Shown: positions 35,395 through 44,371 of the stretch, one piece after another
Position numbering within the stretch: position 1 is the first letter of the stretch
Layout of the letters: each line of letters begins with the position of its first letter
Assembly: GCF_001404985.1 (NCBI RefSeq)
Contig: NZ_JRLF01000011.1
Location: 186,001-250,000, forward strand
Reading direction: 5' to 3'
Origin: Flavobacterium aquidurense
GTDB taxonomy: Bacteria > Bacteroidota > Bacteroidia > Flavobacteriales > Flavobacteriaceae
DNA length: 64,000 nt
Translations under genes and position numbers: made by a program
Notes under the pieces: model-generated
What the model was told of the DNA's origin: nothing
Seen by the model: the letters and a program-made list of their open reading frames with translations, nothing else
Databases searched by the model: none

Positions 35395-36978
35395 CTATTC
35401 TAAAAAATGCTGTTTCTTTATTCCCAGTTTCTGCATTTTAGAGATTAAGGTTGTTGATGGAATTTCTAATTTTACTGCGGCTCCATTTGGACCGGAGATT
35501 CGGCCATTGCATAATTTTATGACTTTTAGAATATATTCTTTTTCCATTTCTTTCAAAGACTTGATTCGAAACTCAGAATGGATATTGGAAGCCAGGATTT
35601 TTTCGTTATCCAATAAAAAACTCACGTCATTAATAACAGTTCCATCAGCTAAAAGAATGCTTCTTTCTATACAATGTTCTAATTCCCTAATATTTCCAGG
35701 CCACGAATGATGGATAATTTCTTTTAAGGCATGAGCAGATAAAGTCTTGTTTTTCTTTTTTGTGCTAATGGAATATTTATTCAAAAAATGAAGGCATAAA
35801 TCCGGAATATCTTCTTTACGATCCCGAAGCGGCGGAATGGTAACGGGAAAAATATTTAACCTGTAGAATAAATCTTTTCTAAAACGTCCTTCCTGCATTT
35901 CAAGCTGCAAATCTTTGTTTGTTGCGGCAATGATTCGAACATTGACTTTTTTGGCTTTTTTACCTCCAATCCGGTCAAATTCTCTTTCTTGTAATACGCG
36001 TAATAATTTGGTTTGCATTTCCAGCGGAAGGTCCCCTATTTCGTCTAAAAATAAAGTGCCATTATTGGCCAGTTCAAATTTACCAATTCGCTTTTCTACT
36101 GCTCCTGTAAAACTCCCTTTTTCATGTCCAAAAAGTTCGCTCTCGATTAAATGTACAGGAATTGCAGCACAATTAACCTTGATCATTGGCTTCTCACTTC
36201 TGCTGGAATTGGTGTGGATTTCGCTGGCTACAACCTCTTTTCCTGTGCCGCTTTCGCCAAGTATAAGTACGCCGCTGTCTGACGGGGCAACCTGATGTAT
36301 AAGGGTTTTTACTTTTTTTATGGCAACACTGTTTCCTATGATTTTCGTATTGTTTTCTTCTTTTTGACTTTTTGCCGGATTAAATTTCAAAATATCAGAA
36401 AGTGATACATTTTCATGCTTGTTTTCTAATTTTCGCATAACGAGAATGTTCGAAACAGCCAGCGCCAATGGCAATGTCAAACCTTTTAGCAAACGAATTG
36501 CATTTCTATCGAGGGTTTGGGGCTTTCTAAAAAAGAGAAATAAAACCGAAGGATTATGTTTGTGATATTCTAAAGGTAAAATTACAAGTTCCCGCATTCC
36601 AAATACGGAAGTATTGGTTATAAAAGGAGGTATTGCATTTTTTTTAGGATTGGGCAAACCCAGATCAATCCTGACAGGATCAGCAGATCGAAGTGCTTCA
36701 TAAAAAAAACAGTCGTTTACATCGTAGCACAATCCTTCGCTGGATTTTGCAATTTTTTGATCGCTGTGAAAAAACAACTGATATTGTTTTTCATGCTGAT
36801 CTGTTGTTCCTATTGCTAAAAAATCAAATAATAAATGGTCTTTTAATTCCTGATTTACAACATTTAAAAATTCATCATAATCTAAACAGCGCGCAAAACT
36901 ATTGCTGAGAGAGAGCAAAAGAAAATGTTCTTTTTCACGTTCCTGCATTAATTTTTGCGCAGCTTTGATTTTGTCCAT
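35395..36978 (-). CDS. Sigma54-dependent transcriptional activator with GAF-like sensor
   Basis: The 527 residues comprise a GAF-like N-terminal sensor domain (about 20-185), an AAA+ domain (about 212-440; Walker A GESGTGKE 241-248, sigma54-contact loop GSFTGA 288-293, which has Ser for the usual second Ala) and a Fis-type helix-turn-helix at the end (about 485-520). It lacks a receiver domain, so it responds directly to a ligand, not to a kinase. It lies between the quinone-type operon and the hydrolase pair, all on the same strand, and is a candidate regulator of both. Confidence 0.93.
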   Translation of the reverse strand: MDKIKAAQKLMQEREKEHFLLLSLSNSFARCLDYDEFLNVVNQELKDHLLFDFLAIGTTDQHEKQYQLFFHSDQKIAKSSEGLCYDVNDCFFYEALRSADPVRIDLGLPNPKKNAIPPFITNTSVFGMRELVILPLEYHKHNPSVLFLFFRKPQTLDRNAIRLLKGLTLPLALAVSNILVMRKLENKHENVSLSDILKFNPAKSQKEENNTKIIGNSVAIKKVKTLIHQVAPSDSGVLILGESGTGKEVVASEIHTNSSRSEKPMIKVNCAAIPVHLIESELFGHEKGSFTGAVEKRIGKFELANNGTLFLDEIGDLPLEMQTKLLRVLQEREFDRIGGKKAKKVNVRIIAATNKDLQLEMQEGRFRKDLFYRLNIFPVTIPPLRDRKEDIPDLCLHFLNKYSISTKKKNKTLSAHALKEIIHHSWPGNIRELEHCIERSILLADGTVINDVSFLLDNEKILASNIHSEFRIKSLKEMEKEYILKVIKLCNGRISGPNGAAVKLEIPSTTLISKMQKLGIKKQHFLE

Positions 36979-37044
36979 AAATGAGATGAATCTTTAGTTT
37001 AGAATAAACAGTAAATTTAATAGCAATCATGGTTGACAAAAAAG

Positions 37045-37395
37045 TTAAATCGTAATAAAAATAGATTTTCTTATTTTCGTTTCCAGATTTCTGGTTTTAT
37101 GTCCTTTTCCTGAAGTGTCTTCTACCAAAAGAATTTCACCGGTTTTGAAACTTCTTTTTTCTCCTGTCGAAGTTTCAATTTCTACACCGCCATCGAGCAA
37201 AATAATGTATTGCCGTTGTGGTGCACAATGAAAATCATAATTATAAGAAGGCAAAACTTCTCTAAAAATAATACTTTTGGTTGCCTGTGCTTGAGATAGA
37301 AAACCTATTTCGCCCTGATCTGAAAGCGGAATTTCTACATCTTCAAAATGACTTTCTCCATTTTCATCACTAAATACTCTGGTTACCTGAAACAT
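37045..37395 (-). CDS. Cupin-fold protein
   Basis: The 116-residue beta-barrel protein of cupin type has FREVLPSYNYDFHCAPQRQYIILLDGGVEIETSTGEKRSF across residues 44-83, then GEILLVEDTSGKGHKTRN. Potential metal ligands are His56 and the His in KGHKT, fewer than in a classical cupin site. Last gene of the ring-cleaving dioxygenase operon, 3 bp after the carboxylesterase. Function unknown; a role in handling reactive aromatic compounds is only suggested by context. Confidence 0.75.
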   Translation of the reverse strand: MFQVTRVFSDENGESHFEDVEIPLSDQGEIGFLSQAQATKSIIFREVLPSYNYDFHCAPQRQYIILLDGGVEIETSTGEKRSFKTGEILLVEDTSGKGHKTRNLETKIRKSIFITI

Positions 37396-37398
37396 GGT

Positions 37399-38013
37399 TT
37401 AGACTTTAAAAATATGTTTGTTTGCGATATCAATTTCGTCCATACTAATGGTATGTCCCATATTATCGTAAACTTTTTCGATCACATCAGCACCCATTTC
37501 TTTCAAAATGTTTGTCGTGGCATAAACACGTTCTACCGGAACATGAAAATCAGGATTACTGGTACCAATAAAAACAGGAGTTGCCTCAAAATTGCCTGAA
37601 TAATTTTCAGGATAAATCTGATCGCCAATTAATCCTCCGGTAAAAATAACTGCTCCTCCATATTTAGCTGCATTTCTGGCGATAAACTCGGCTGTTAAAC
37701 AGGCACCTTGCGAAAAACCAAGAAAATAAATATTCTCTTTATGTATTCCGGTTTTAACAATCTCTGCAACAACCTGACCTACAATCTCTAATGCTGATGA
37801 TAACCAGGGTTCATTTTCCTGTGGTTTTGCCAAAAAAGAAAGCGGATACCAGCTATTTCCCGTTGCCTGAGGTGCATAAAAAGCAAAATCATCTACGTTT
37901 AGATGTGTGGTGAGCGACAAAATATCATTGGCACTTGCTCCTCGCCCATGCAGTAAAATAAGTGCTTTAGTGGCGTTTTCTTTTCCTGATTTAACTATTT
38001 GAATCTGATGCAT
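37399..38013 (-). CDS. Carboxylesterase/phospholipase-family hydrolase, MhqD-like
   Basis: The 204-residue alpha/beta hydrolase has LLHGRGASAND (20-30), nucleophile Ser101 in GFSQGAC, Asp in TSNPDFHVP and His in MGHTIS. The size and motifs match the YpfH/MhqD group. In Bacillus subtilis, MhqD is encoded with ring-cleaving dioxygenases MhqO/MhqE and protects against quinones. Here it lies 6 bp after one such dioxygenase gene, reproducing that association. Confidence 0.88.
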   Translation of the reverse strand: MHQIQIVKSGKENATKALILLHGRGASANDILSLTTHLNVDDFAFYAPQATGNSWYPLSFLAKPQENEPWLSSALEIVGQVVAEIVKTGIHKENIYFLGFSQGACLTAEFIARNAAKYGGAVIFTGGLIGDQIYPENYSGNFEATPVFIGTSNPDFHVPVERVYATTNILKEMGADVIEKVYDNMGHTISMDEIDIANKHIFKV

Positions 38014-38019
38014 ATTAAA

Positions 38020-38967
38020 TTATTTAGGGTCGTTTAAAGTTAGTACCGGCAAGGCTTTTTCTATTGTTTCCCGTTCTTTTTCAAACCAATTGGGCAGTTT
38101 TAATTCTTCGCCTAAATGATCGATATCTTCGTCTACGGCAAATCCGGGACCGGCTGTTGCTACTTCAAATAAAACGCCTCCGGGTTCTTTAAAATAGATG
38201 GACGTAAAATAATTACGGTCTAATATTTCAGTAGGATTTAATCCCCGTTCGACAATTTTTTCCCTGATTTTTTCCTGAGAAATCCTGTCAGCCGTTTTAA
38301 ATGCCAAGTGATGAACGGTTCCGCTTCCGGCAAGACCACGCAAACTGTTGGGTTCACATAAAATATCAATATAATTTCCTGATGCATTCTCTGCCGCAAA
38401 ACGGAATCGATTGTTGCTTTCGGCAATTAATTCATGGTCTAAATATTCTGTCAGTAATCCTCCGGTTTGTTCGTAGCCTTCATGCCATATTTCGACATTA
38501 TGAAAACCTCTTATTGCATTCGATTCGTTAAAAGGTCCTTTATGATAACCTACTCTATTGTCATTATCATTAAAAATCAATTCCATGCCTAATCCGTCAT
38601 GATCTTCAAAATAAATCACCACTTCGGTTTCAAAACGCAATTGAGGATCTTTATAATTGATTCCAAATTGTTTCAGTCTGTTTTCCCAAAATTCAATCGA
38701 GTTTAACGGGACCGAAAATGTTGTTGTATTCAACATTCCTTTTCCGTGACGTCCCATTTTTAATCCATCGTATGGAAAAAACGTCAGCACACTTCCCGGA
38801 TTTCCTTCGGCATCGCCATAATATAAATGATACACCTGATTCGCATCAAAATTGACCGTTTTTTTAATCAGGCGTAATCCTAAAATTCCGGTATAAAAAT
38901 CCAGGTTTTTCTGGGCATTTCCCGCCAGCGCTGTAACGTGATGAATACCTGTAACTAATTTTTCCAT
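38020..38967 (-). CDS. Ring-cleaving dioxygenase, VOC superfamily (MhqO-like), copy 1
   Basis: The 315-residue protein has two tandem VOC modules: the first opens with TGIHHVTALAGNAQKNLDFYTGILGLRLIKKTVNFD spread over residues 6-41, and the second carries VHHLAFKT and ends the metal site with VLFEVATAGPG. These give a His/His/Glu metal site as in extradiol-type enzymes. MhqO/MhqE-like proteins act on hydroquinones or quinone adducts. A paralogue of equal layout is encoded 313 bp away in the same operon. Confidence 0.9.
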   Translation of the reverse strand: MEKLVTGIHHVTALAGNAQKNLDFYTGILGLRLIKKTVNFDANQVYHLYYGDAEGNPGSVLTFFPYDGLKMGRHGKGMLNTTTFSVPLNSIEFWENRLKQFGINYKDPQLRFETEVVIYFEDHDGLGMELIFNDNDNRVGYHKGPFNESNAIRGFHNVEIWHEGYEQTGGLLTEYLDHELIAESNNRFRFAAENASGNYIDILCEPNSLRGLAGSGTVHHLAFKTADRISQEKIREKIVERGLNPTEILDRNYFTSIYFKEPGGVLFEVATAGPGFAVDEDIDHLGEELKLPNWFEKERETIEKALPVLTLNDPK

Positions 38968-38978
38968 AATTAATTCAA

Positions 38979-39269
38979 TTACTTTTCCCAGATATCAGCA
39001 TATTCATCCGGATGTCTTTTAAACTGTGCAAAAACATACGGACAAAGTGGTTTTACCGTATATTTATGTTCGCGGACATACGCTGTCATTTCATCCAAAA
39101 GAAGTTTTGCATATCCTTTTCCGTTATATTCTTCATCGACTTCAGTATGATATACCGTCAGGATTGTACCTGAAATACTCAATACCATTTCGCCTATTTT
39201 CACTCCGTTTTCAATCAATTGAAAACCTCCGTGCTGCTTTTCGTCTAATTTTAATTTTACTTCCGGCAT
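38979..39269 (-). CDS. Small GNAT-like N-acetyltransferase
   Basis: A 96-residue protein of the compact acetyltransferase group (YjdJ/COG2388-like), with LTVYHTEVDEEYNGKGYAKLLLDEM in the acetyl-CoA-binding position and the conserved VKPLCPYVFAQFKRHPDEY at the end. It lies 11 bp from each of its two dioxygenase neighbours. Its target is unknown; such small proteins often acetylate small molecules or are of unknown role. Confidence 0.85.
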   Translation of the reverse strand: MPEVKLKLDEKQHGGFQLIENGVKIGEMVLSISGTILTVYHTEVDEEYNGKGYAKLLLDEMTAYVREHKYTVKPLCPYVFAQFKRHPDEYADIWEK

Positions 39270-39280
39270 ATTATTTTTCT

Positions 39281-40216
39281 TTAAATTAATTTTGGTAAAA
39301 CCTCTTCGATTTTAGCTCTTAAAGGCTCGTGTTGTTTTGGCAATTTCAAATGTGTTCCTAATTCTGATAAAGGTTCATCTACTGTAAAACCAGGATTATC
39401 TGTTGCAATTTCAAAAAGAACCCCGCCCGGTTCACGAAAGTAAAGGGAATAAAAATAGTCACGGTCAATTTTTGGTGTAATACCTAAATTTTCGCTCATA
39501 ATCCTTTCATGAAAAGCCATTTGAATTTCTTCATTTGCTACCCTGAAAGCAACGTGGTGATTGGTTCCTGCAGCATTTTGTCCGCTTGATCCTGTCGGGT
39601 TTTCCAACAAATCGATTATCGACGCATTTTCTACCGCATCAGTGGCAAAACGAAATCTGTTTGCTTCTTGCGAAACCAATTCGTAACCAAAAATATCCGT
39701 TAGGATTTTAGCCGTTTTATCAATTGATTTTAAAGATAAAGTCGTACTGTGAAATCCTTTTGTTGCTGCATCTTTTTTAACTTCTGCTGTTTCAAAAGCA
39801 ACTCTGTTATCTGCCTTTTTAGGAATAATCAAACTGATATTCAATCCGTCAGGATCTGTAAAAGGCAATATTGTTTCGCCAAATCTCTCGCTTTGTTCCC
39901 CGAAATTTACATTATTTTTTTTGAATCTTTCTGTCCAGAATTCCAAACTTCCTTCCGGAACAGCATATCCTATTTCTGTTGCTTGTCCGTTTCCTGTTTT
40001 ACCTTGTCCAATTCCTTCCCAAGGAAAAAAAGTAAGAATGGTTCCCGGAGTTCCAAATTCGTCTCCGTAATAAAAATGATACGTTCCCGGATCATCAAAA
40101 TTAACGGTTTTCTTAACCATTCTTAATCCTAATACTTTGGTATAAAAATCATAATTGGCTTGTGCATTGCTTGCAATTGCAGTAATATGATGCAATCCCT
40201 GAATTTTTTCTTTCAT
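39281..40216 (-). CDS. Ring-cleaving dioxygenase, VOC superfamily (MhqO-like), copy 2
   Basis: The 311-residue paralogue of the dioxygenase downstream shares GLHHITAIASNAQANYDFY near the start, NHHVAFRV in the second module and VLFEIATDNPGF for the last ligand. First gene of the five-gene operon (dioxygenase, GNAT, dioxygenase, esterase, cupin), with gaps of 3-11 bp. The two copies differ enough to suggest different substrates instead of a recent duplication. Confidence 0.9.
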   Translation of the reverse strand: MKEKIQGLHHITAIASNAQANYDFYTKVLGLRMVKKTVNFDDPGTYHFYYGDEFGTPGTILTFFPWEGIGQGKTGNGQATEIGYAVPEGSLEFWTERFKKNNVNFGEQSERFGETILPFTDPDGLNISLIIPKKADNRVAFETAEVKKDAATKGFHSTTLSLKSIDKTAKILTDIFGYELVSQEANRFRFATDAVENASIIDLLENPTGSSGQNAAGTNHHVAFRVANEEIQMAFHERIMSENLGITPKIDRDYFYSLYFREPGGVLFEIATDNPGFTVDEPLSELGTHLKLPKQHEPLRAKIEEVLPKLI

Positions 40217-40251
40217 CTTATTTATAGTTTAAATGAGTTTTTTATTTTTTT

Positions 40252-40284
40252 ATTGTGTGCTTTAGATTGTGTGCTTTAGATTGT
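40252..40284. repeat. Short tandem repeat upstream of the dioxygenase operon
   Basis: The 14-bp unit ATTGTGTGCTTTAG occurs twice in direct tandem (40252-40265, 40266-40279) with the start of a third copy. Located 36 bp before the first dioxygenase gene, in its promoter region. Confidence 0.7.
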
Positions 40285-40293
40285 TTTTTTCTC

Positions 40294-40320
40294 ACGCAGA
40301 TTTGGCAGATTAAGCAGATT
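40294..40320. repeat. GCAGATT triplet repeat, dispersed flavobacterial type
   Basis: Three GCAGATT units spaced 9 bp apart (CGCAGATTT-GGCAGATTA-AGCAGATT). Repeats of this kind recur in intergenic regions of flavobacterial genomes as far as I recall. Located between the NtrC-type regulator and the dioxygenase operon. Confidence 0.5.
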
Positions 40321-40344
40321 TTTATTTTCACAATTCACAATTAA

Positions 40345-41712
40345 TTAAAAATATCCTTGTTTGATTTTTAGTTTTTTGATTTTTGAGAATAATGTCGAAG
40401 GTGAGATTTTCAATAATTCTGCTGCACCACCCGTACCATACACTTTACCATTGCAAAGGTTCAGGGCGTTCATAATATGTTCGCGTTCCATATCCTCCAT
40501 GGATAAAATTCCGTTATCTGTTGCTGTTTTTGCTGTTGGAAAATCCTGCAGCAAATCAAATTCATCAATTTCATTTCCGGTTGCCAGTAAAATACTTCGT
40601 TCTATCAAATGTTCCAGTTCCCGTATATTTCCCGGCCAGTTGTAGTCTTGCAATTGCTGTAGGGCTTTTGCCGAAATTTTAATGTTATTTCGTTTTGATT
40701 TTAAAGCATATTTATCCAGAAAATAATACGCTAATTCCCCGATATCTTCTTTACGATCGCGCAGTGGCGGTAATTCTAGCGGAAAAACATTTAAACGATA
40801 ATACAAATCCAGTCTGAATCTTCCTTCTGCAACTTCAGACGGCAGGCATCTGTTTGTAGCGGCAATAATCCTTACATTCAGTTTAATGGTTGTTTCTCCG
40901 CCTAATCTTTCTATTTCTTTTTCCTGTAAAACCCTAAGCAATTTTACTTGCGAATCTAAAGGCAATTCGCCTATTTCGTCTAAAAAAATGGTTCCGCCGT
41001 TGGCTTGCTCAAATTTTCCAATCCTTACATGGTCTGCTCCGGTAAAAGCGCCTCTTTCATGACCAAACAATTCTGATTCTATGAGGGATTCCGGCAATGC
41101 AGCACAATTTACAACCACTAAAGGTTTGGTATTATTGGCAGATAAGGAATGAATTAAATGAGCAATTTTTTCTTTTCCGGTTCCGCTTTCTCCCAAAATC
41201 ATCACCGAAGTTTCTGTTGGTGCAACGATTTCGATTTTATGCATTAAATCAAGGAGTTTTTTATTTTTACCTATAATCTCCAGTTTTTTATTGTCTTTTA
41301 AAGGCTTTTTATTGTCTTTGTTTTCTAATGCATTTCCTTTTTCGAAATTGTATTTATAGCGTGCGATATCCAGCATTACAAACAAATCCCTTTCTCTGAA
41401 TGGTTTTACTAAAAAACCATAAGGCTGGGTTTCTTTTACAGCGTTTAAAATAGAATGATTGGTATTGGCAGAAATGTATAAAAACGGAATTTTCTTTTTC
41501 TCTAATTCCCATGCAAGATCAATTCCGGTAAGATCTCCTTTGAGGATAATATCGAGTAAAACCCAATTTGGTTTTTCTGAGTCTATCAAAATGCGTGCTT
41601 CTTCGACAGATGCTGCGATGCCGCAAACCTGATAACCGGCTTTCATCAGAATAATTTTTAAATCATTCGCAACAATAAATTCATCTTCGACTATTAATAT
41701 TTTCTCACTCAT
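40345..41712 (-). CDS. NtrC-type response regulator (receiver, sigma54 AAA+, Fis HTH)
   Basis: The 455-residue activator has a receiver domain (phosphoacceptor Asp54, Lys103), an AAA+ domain with Walker A GESGTGKE (174-181) and the intact sigma54 loop GAFTGA (221-226), and a Fis-type helix-turn-helix at the C-terminus. It follows its HisKA_2 sensor kinase by 11 bp. As the last gene of the amidohydrolase operon and directly before the dioxygenase operon, it is likely to control one or both of them with sigma54. Confidence 0.94.
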   Translation of the reverse strand: MSEKILIVEDEFIVANDLKIILMKAGYQVCGIAASVEEARILIDSEKPNWVLLDIILKGDLTGIDLAWELEKKKIPFLYISANTNHSILNAVKETQPYGFLVKPFRERDLFVMLDIARYKYNFEKGNALENKDNKKPLKDNKKLEIIGKNKKLLDLMHKIEIVAPTETSVMILGESGTGKEKIAHLIHSLSANNTKPLVVVNCAALPESLIESELFGHERGAFTGADHVRIGKFEQANGGTIFLDEIGELPLDSQVKLLRVLQEKEIERLGGETTIKLNVRIIAATNRCLPSEVAEGRFRLDLYYRLNVFPLELPPLRDRKEDIGELAYYFLDKYALKSKRNNIKISAKALQQLQDYNWPGNIRELEHLIERSILLATGNEIDEFDLLQDFPTAKTATDNGILSMEDMEREHIMNALNLCNGKVYGTGGAAELLKISPSTLFSKIKKLKIKQGYF

Positions 41713-41723
41713 TTTGAATTTCC

Positions 41724-42740
41724 TTATTCTTGTTTATGCTTTTTTACTGTCTTGAAATTAATGGTAATGGTCAGTCCGTTTTTGTTTTCGATATTAAATA
41801 TTCCATCTACTTGCGAACTTAAACCGTGCATTAAATTCATGCCTAATGAGTTTCTGTTTTTCAACTCAAAATGTTCGGGAACACCTACTCCATTATCTGA
41901 AATTATCAATTGATAGTTTTCATTTTCTATTTTTTTTAATCTAATATTTACTTCACCCTGAGTGGTCTCAGGATAGGCATATTTAATGGCGTTTATAATT
42001 GCTTCGTTTAAAATTAATCCCAACGGAATGGCTTGAGAAATGTCTAATTCGACGCATTCGATATCAAGTTTATAGGATATCTTTTTATCTGTATTAAAAA
42101 CTCCTTTTAAATAATGGACTAATTCCGGAATGTACCAGCACATATCGATGATTTCCAGATTTTCGCTTTCGTATATTTTTTGATAAATTAACGACATGGC
42201 ATTCATCCTGTGCTGACTGTCTTGTATCGCCAAAATCGCATCTTTATTCTCCAGATAGGCAGATTGTGTATTGAGAAGGCTGATCACGATTTGTAAATTG
42301 TTTTTTACCCGGTGATGCAATTCCTTCAAAAGCCAGTCTTTTTCTGAATATAACTTGTTTAAAGCTTCGTTTCGTTTACTGATTTCTTCTTCTTTTAATT
42401 GTAAAATCTGAAGGTTGTTCTGCTGTACTTTTTTGGAGCGAAAAAACAATCCCAAAATTATAAATACTAATCCTGGAATTACTACAAAATCATATCTTAT
42501 TGGGGTTTTAAAATTATTTTTTTTCCTGAATGAGGTTTCGTTTGTATTTTCAAAATGGGAGATAATCGTCAAAAGTGCTTTTTCTGAATGACTTATTCCG
42601 CAGCTGACTTGTGATTTGATTGCACTGAATTCAATTTTTCTGGATTGTGTGCAACCACTTTGATTGGTGATTAATAATGAAATCACAAACCAAAAATGGA
42701 TATGTATTTTTTTTAAACAATACTTTTTATACATCATCAC
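41724..42740 (-). CDS. HisKA_2-family sensor histidine kinase
   Basis: The 338-residue kinase has an N-terminal hydrophobic segment (about 15-25), a membrane helix (about 86-100), a coiled linker and a HisKA_2 domain with LHHRVKNNLQ (phosphoacceptor His142 or His143), then an HATPase with LNEAIINAIKYAY and DNGVGVPEHF. The periplasmic loop is only about 60 residues. Partner of the NtrC-type regulator 11 bp downstream. Close in sequence to the kinase domain of the TPR sensor about 4 kb away. Confidence 0.9.
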   Translation of the reverse strand: MMMYKKYCLKKIHIHFWFVISLLITNQSGCTQSRKIEFSAIKSQVSCGISHSEKALLTIISHFENTNETSFRKKNNFKTPIRYDFVVIPGLVFIILGLFFRSKKVQQNNLQILQLKEEEISKRNEALNKLYSEKDWLLKELHHRVKNNLQIVISLLNTQSAYLENKDAILAIQDSQHRMNAMSLIYQKIYESENLEIIDMCWYIPELVHYLKGVFNTDKKISYKLDIECVELDISQAIPLGLILNEAIINAIKYAYPETTQGEVNIRLKKIENENYQLIISDNGVGVPEHFELKNRNSLGMNLMHGLSSQVDGIFNIENKNGLTITINFKTVKKHKQE

Positions 42741-42760
42741 AAGAATTTTTGATCAACTCA

Positions 42761-43441
42761 TTATTTTGGGTCTACTTTTACTTTTCTATTTTTAAAATAA
42801 CAAAAGATCATAAAAATACCAGGAATCAAAACGGGAACCAATCCCCAGTTTTTACCTGCAATAGCGCCCAGAAAACATCCTAATAAAAATCCTCCTATGG
42901 TAACAAATTGCTTTTTAAAACTTAACTGACTGTTGGAATCTTTGAATTTTGATTTTAATAAGGTACCAATATCAAGAGCAGCCTGAGTTACATTTCCTGT
43001 CATCATAGTGGTTGGCCCGTGTGTTTCTTTGCTGAAAATTTTTCCAAAAGCATTCTGCAATCCCATGGCAAAAACAATTAACATGGCGATGATATACATG
43101 GTCCATAAATTCTGGATTTCGAGATAACAGAACAAAACAGCCAAGATTCCGCTTAGTGTTAAAATGCACCCTTCCCAAAATAATATCCTGTATTTTAAGC
43201 TGGATTTTGAAGCTATATAACCCCCAATAATTACCGAAAGAATAAATATTGGAAATGTTAGCAATTTTATCCAGGCATATACATCATTACCGTTAATTAC
43301 CTGGTAGGCAAATACAATAAAGTTACCTGTAACGTGGGCAGAAAATAAGGTATCTGCCGCAACAAATGTAAGTGTATCGCAAAATCCTGCTATACAGGTC
43401 AGCAATAACGTAATGTACCAAATGCTTTTAGGCTGCTCCAT
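42761..43441 (-). CDS. DUF1275 (YoaK-like) membrane protein
   Basis: The 226 residues contain about six membrane helices with the DUF1275 pattern: ITLLLTCIAGFCDTLTFVA, LFSAHVTGNFIVFAYQ, MGLQNAFGKIFSKETHGPTTMMTGNVTQ spread across helices. Function unknown; YoaK-like proteins are widespread inner-membrane proteins. It lies 5 bp after the Dps gene and 20 bp before the kinase gene in a tightly spaced operon. Confidence 0.9.
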   Translation of the reverse strand: MEQPKSIWYITLLLTCIAGFCDTLTFVAADTLFSAHVTGNFIVFAYQVINGNDVYAWIKLLTFPIFILSVIIGGYIASKSSLKYRILFWEGCILTLSGILAVLFCYLEIQNLWTMYIIAMLIVFAMGLQNAFGKIFSKETHGPTTMMTGNVTQAALDIGTLLKSKFKDSNSQLSFKKQFVTIGGFLLGCFLGAIAGKNWGLVPVLIPGIFMIFCYFKNRKVKVDPK

Positions 43442-43446
43442 AATTT

Positions 43447-43920
43447 TTATCTTAAATGTGAACGTAACATCCAGGCCATTTTTTCGTGTGTTTCCATCAA
43501 TCCGGTGATATAATCACTGGTTCCTAAATCGTGAAAATCATTGGCAAAAACAGTGATATTTTCACGTAAGTGCATAATAATACTTTCGTGATCTATAAGG
43601 AGTTCTTTGATAAAACCCTTGCTGTCATTTTTTTCTTTTATCTGCTCAGAAAGGTGTGTGAGTTCCAGAAATTCTTTTAATGTTGCCGGTGCATAATGAC
43701 CTAACATTCTTATTCTCTCAGCAACTCCGTCAATAATTTCGTCAAGCTGATTGTATTGTTCTTCAAAAAATAAATGTTTATTGTAGAAATCATCTCCTTC
43801 TACATTCCAGTGTGATTTTCTGGTTTTGGTGTATAAAATAAATTCATCTGCCAGTATTTGACATAGTGAATTTACAACTTTTGAGATATTTTCCTGTTTG
43901 ATTCCAATTTGAGTTTCCAT
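43447..43920 (-). CDS. dps: Dps-family ferritin-like DNA/iron protection protein
   Basis: The 157-residue four-helix protein has all expected ferroxidase ligands at Dps spacing: His37, His49, Glu53, Asp64 and Glu68 (KSHWNVEG and LDEIIDGVAERIRMLG). It should assemble as a 12-mer that oxidises Fe(II) with hydrogen peroxide and stores iron, protecting DNA. The basic N-terminal tail of E. coli Dps is absent, so DNA binding may be weak. Placed between DoxX and DUF1275 genes with gaps of 2 and 5 bp. Confidence 0.94.
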   Translation of the reverse strand: METQIGIKQENISKVVNSLCQILADEFILYTKTRKSHWNVEGDDFYNKHLFFEEQYNQLDEIIDGVAERIRMLGHYAPATLKEFLELTHLSEQIKEKNDSKGFIKELLIDHESIIMHLRENITVFANDFHDLGTSDYITGLMETHEKMAWMLRSHLR

Positions 43921-43922
43921 GC

Positions 43923-44360
43923 TTAATTGCTTTGTATTAATGAATTTAAAATATAATAGTCTAATGAATAATTGCCTGCTCCTAATGCCAGTAAAAACAA
44001 TAAAGTAATTGTATAGATGTACGGAACGTCCCTAACTTCAAGAGAATCTTTTCTATGAACGATAAAATAACCTACGGCTGTAACGCCAATTGTAGGCAAA
44101 AGAAACAAACGGGTCCCTAAACCCAGTATTAAAAAAACAGGTACAACGGTGTCTGAAAATGCTGCAACCAGACTGTTTAGTTTTTCAGGCAAATGAAACG
44201 GATTGGGCAAATGTTCGCGTTCTCCGTTTTCGAGTTTGAATTTTTTCATACCGTGAACTCTGAATAGTTCTACGGCGACTAAAATCCTAAAGAGTAATAA
44301 AGCAATGTTGTTGAAGTCTGATCCAACATTTGAAAAAAGCAGTAATTTAATTATTTCCAT
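43923..44360 (-). CDS. DoxX-family membrane protein
   Basis: The 145-residue protein with four membrane helices starts at MEIIKLLLF; the upstream in-frame ATG would overlap the amidohydrolase end. It has the DoxX pattern LLLFRILVAVELFRVHGMKKF, a conserved helix with VVPVFLILGLGTRL and a polar segment before the last helix. DoxX-like proteins are linked to redox and thiol stress in other bacteria. Next to Dps and amidohydrolase genes in the same operon. Confidence 0.85.
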   Translation of the reverse strand: MEIIKLLLFSNVGSDFNNIALLLFRILVAVELFRVHGMKKFKLENGEREHLPNPFHLPEKLNSLVAAFSDTVVPVFLILGLGTRLFLLPTIGVTAVGYFIVHRKDSLEVRDVPYIYTITLLFLLALGAGNYSLDYYILNSLIQSN

Positions 44361-44371
44361 ATTTTTATATA

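Noticed and set aside
40252..40320. Repeat cluster as a possible CRISPR array or insertion sequence end
   Set aside because: Units are 7-14 bp, without spacers, transposase or target duplications.
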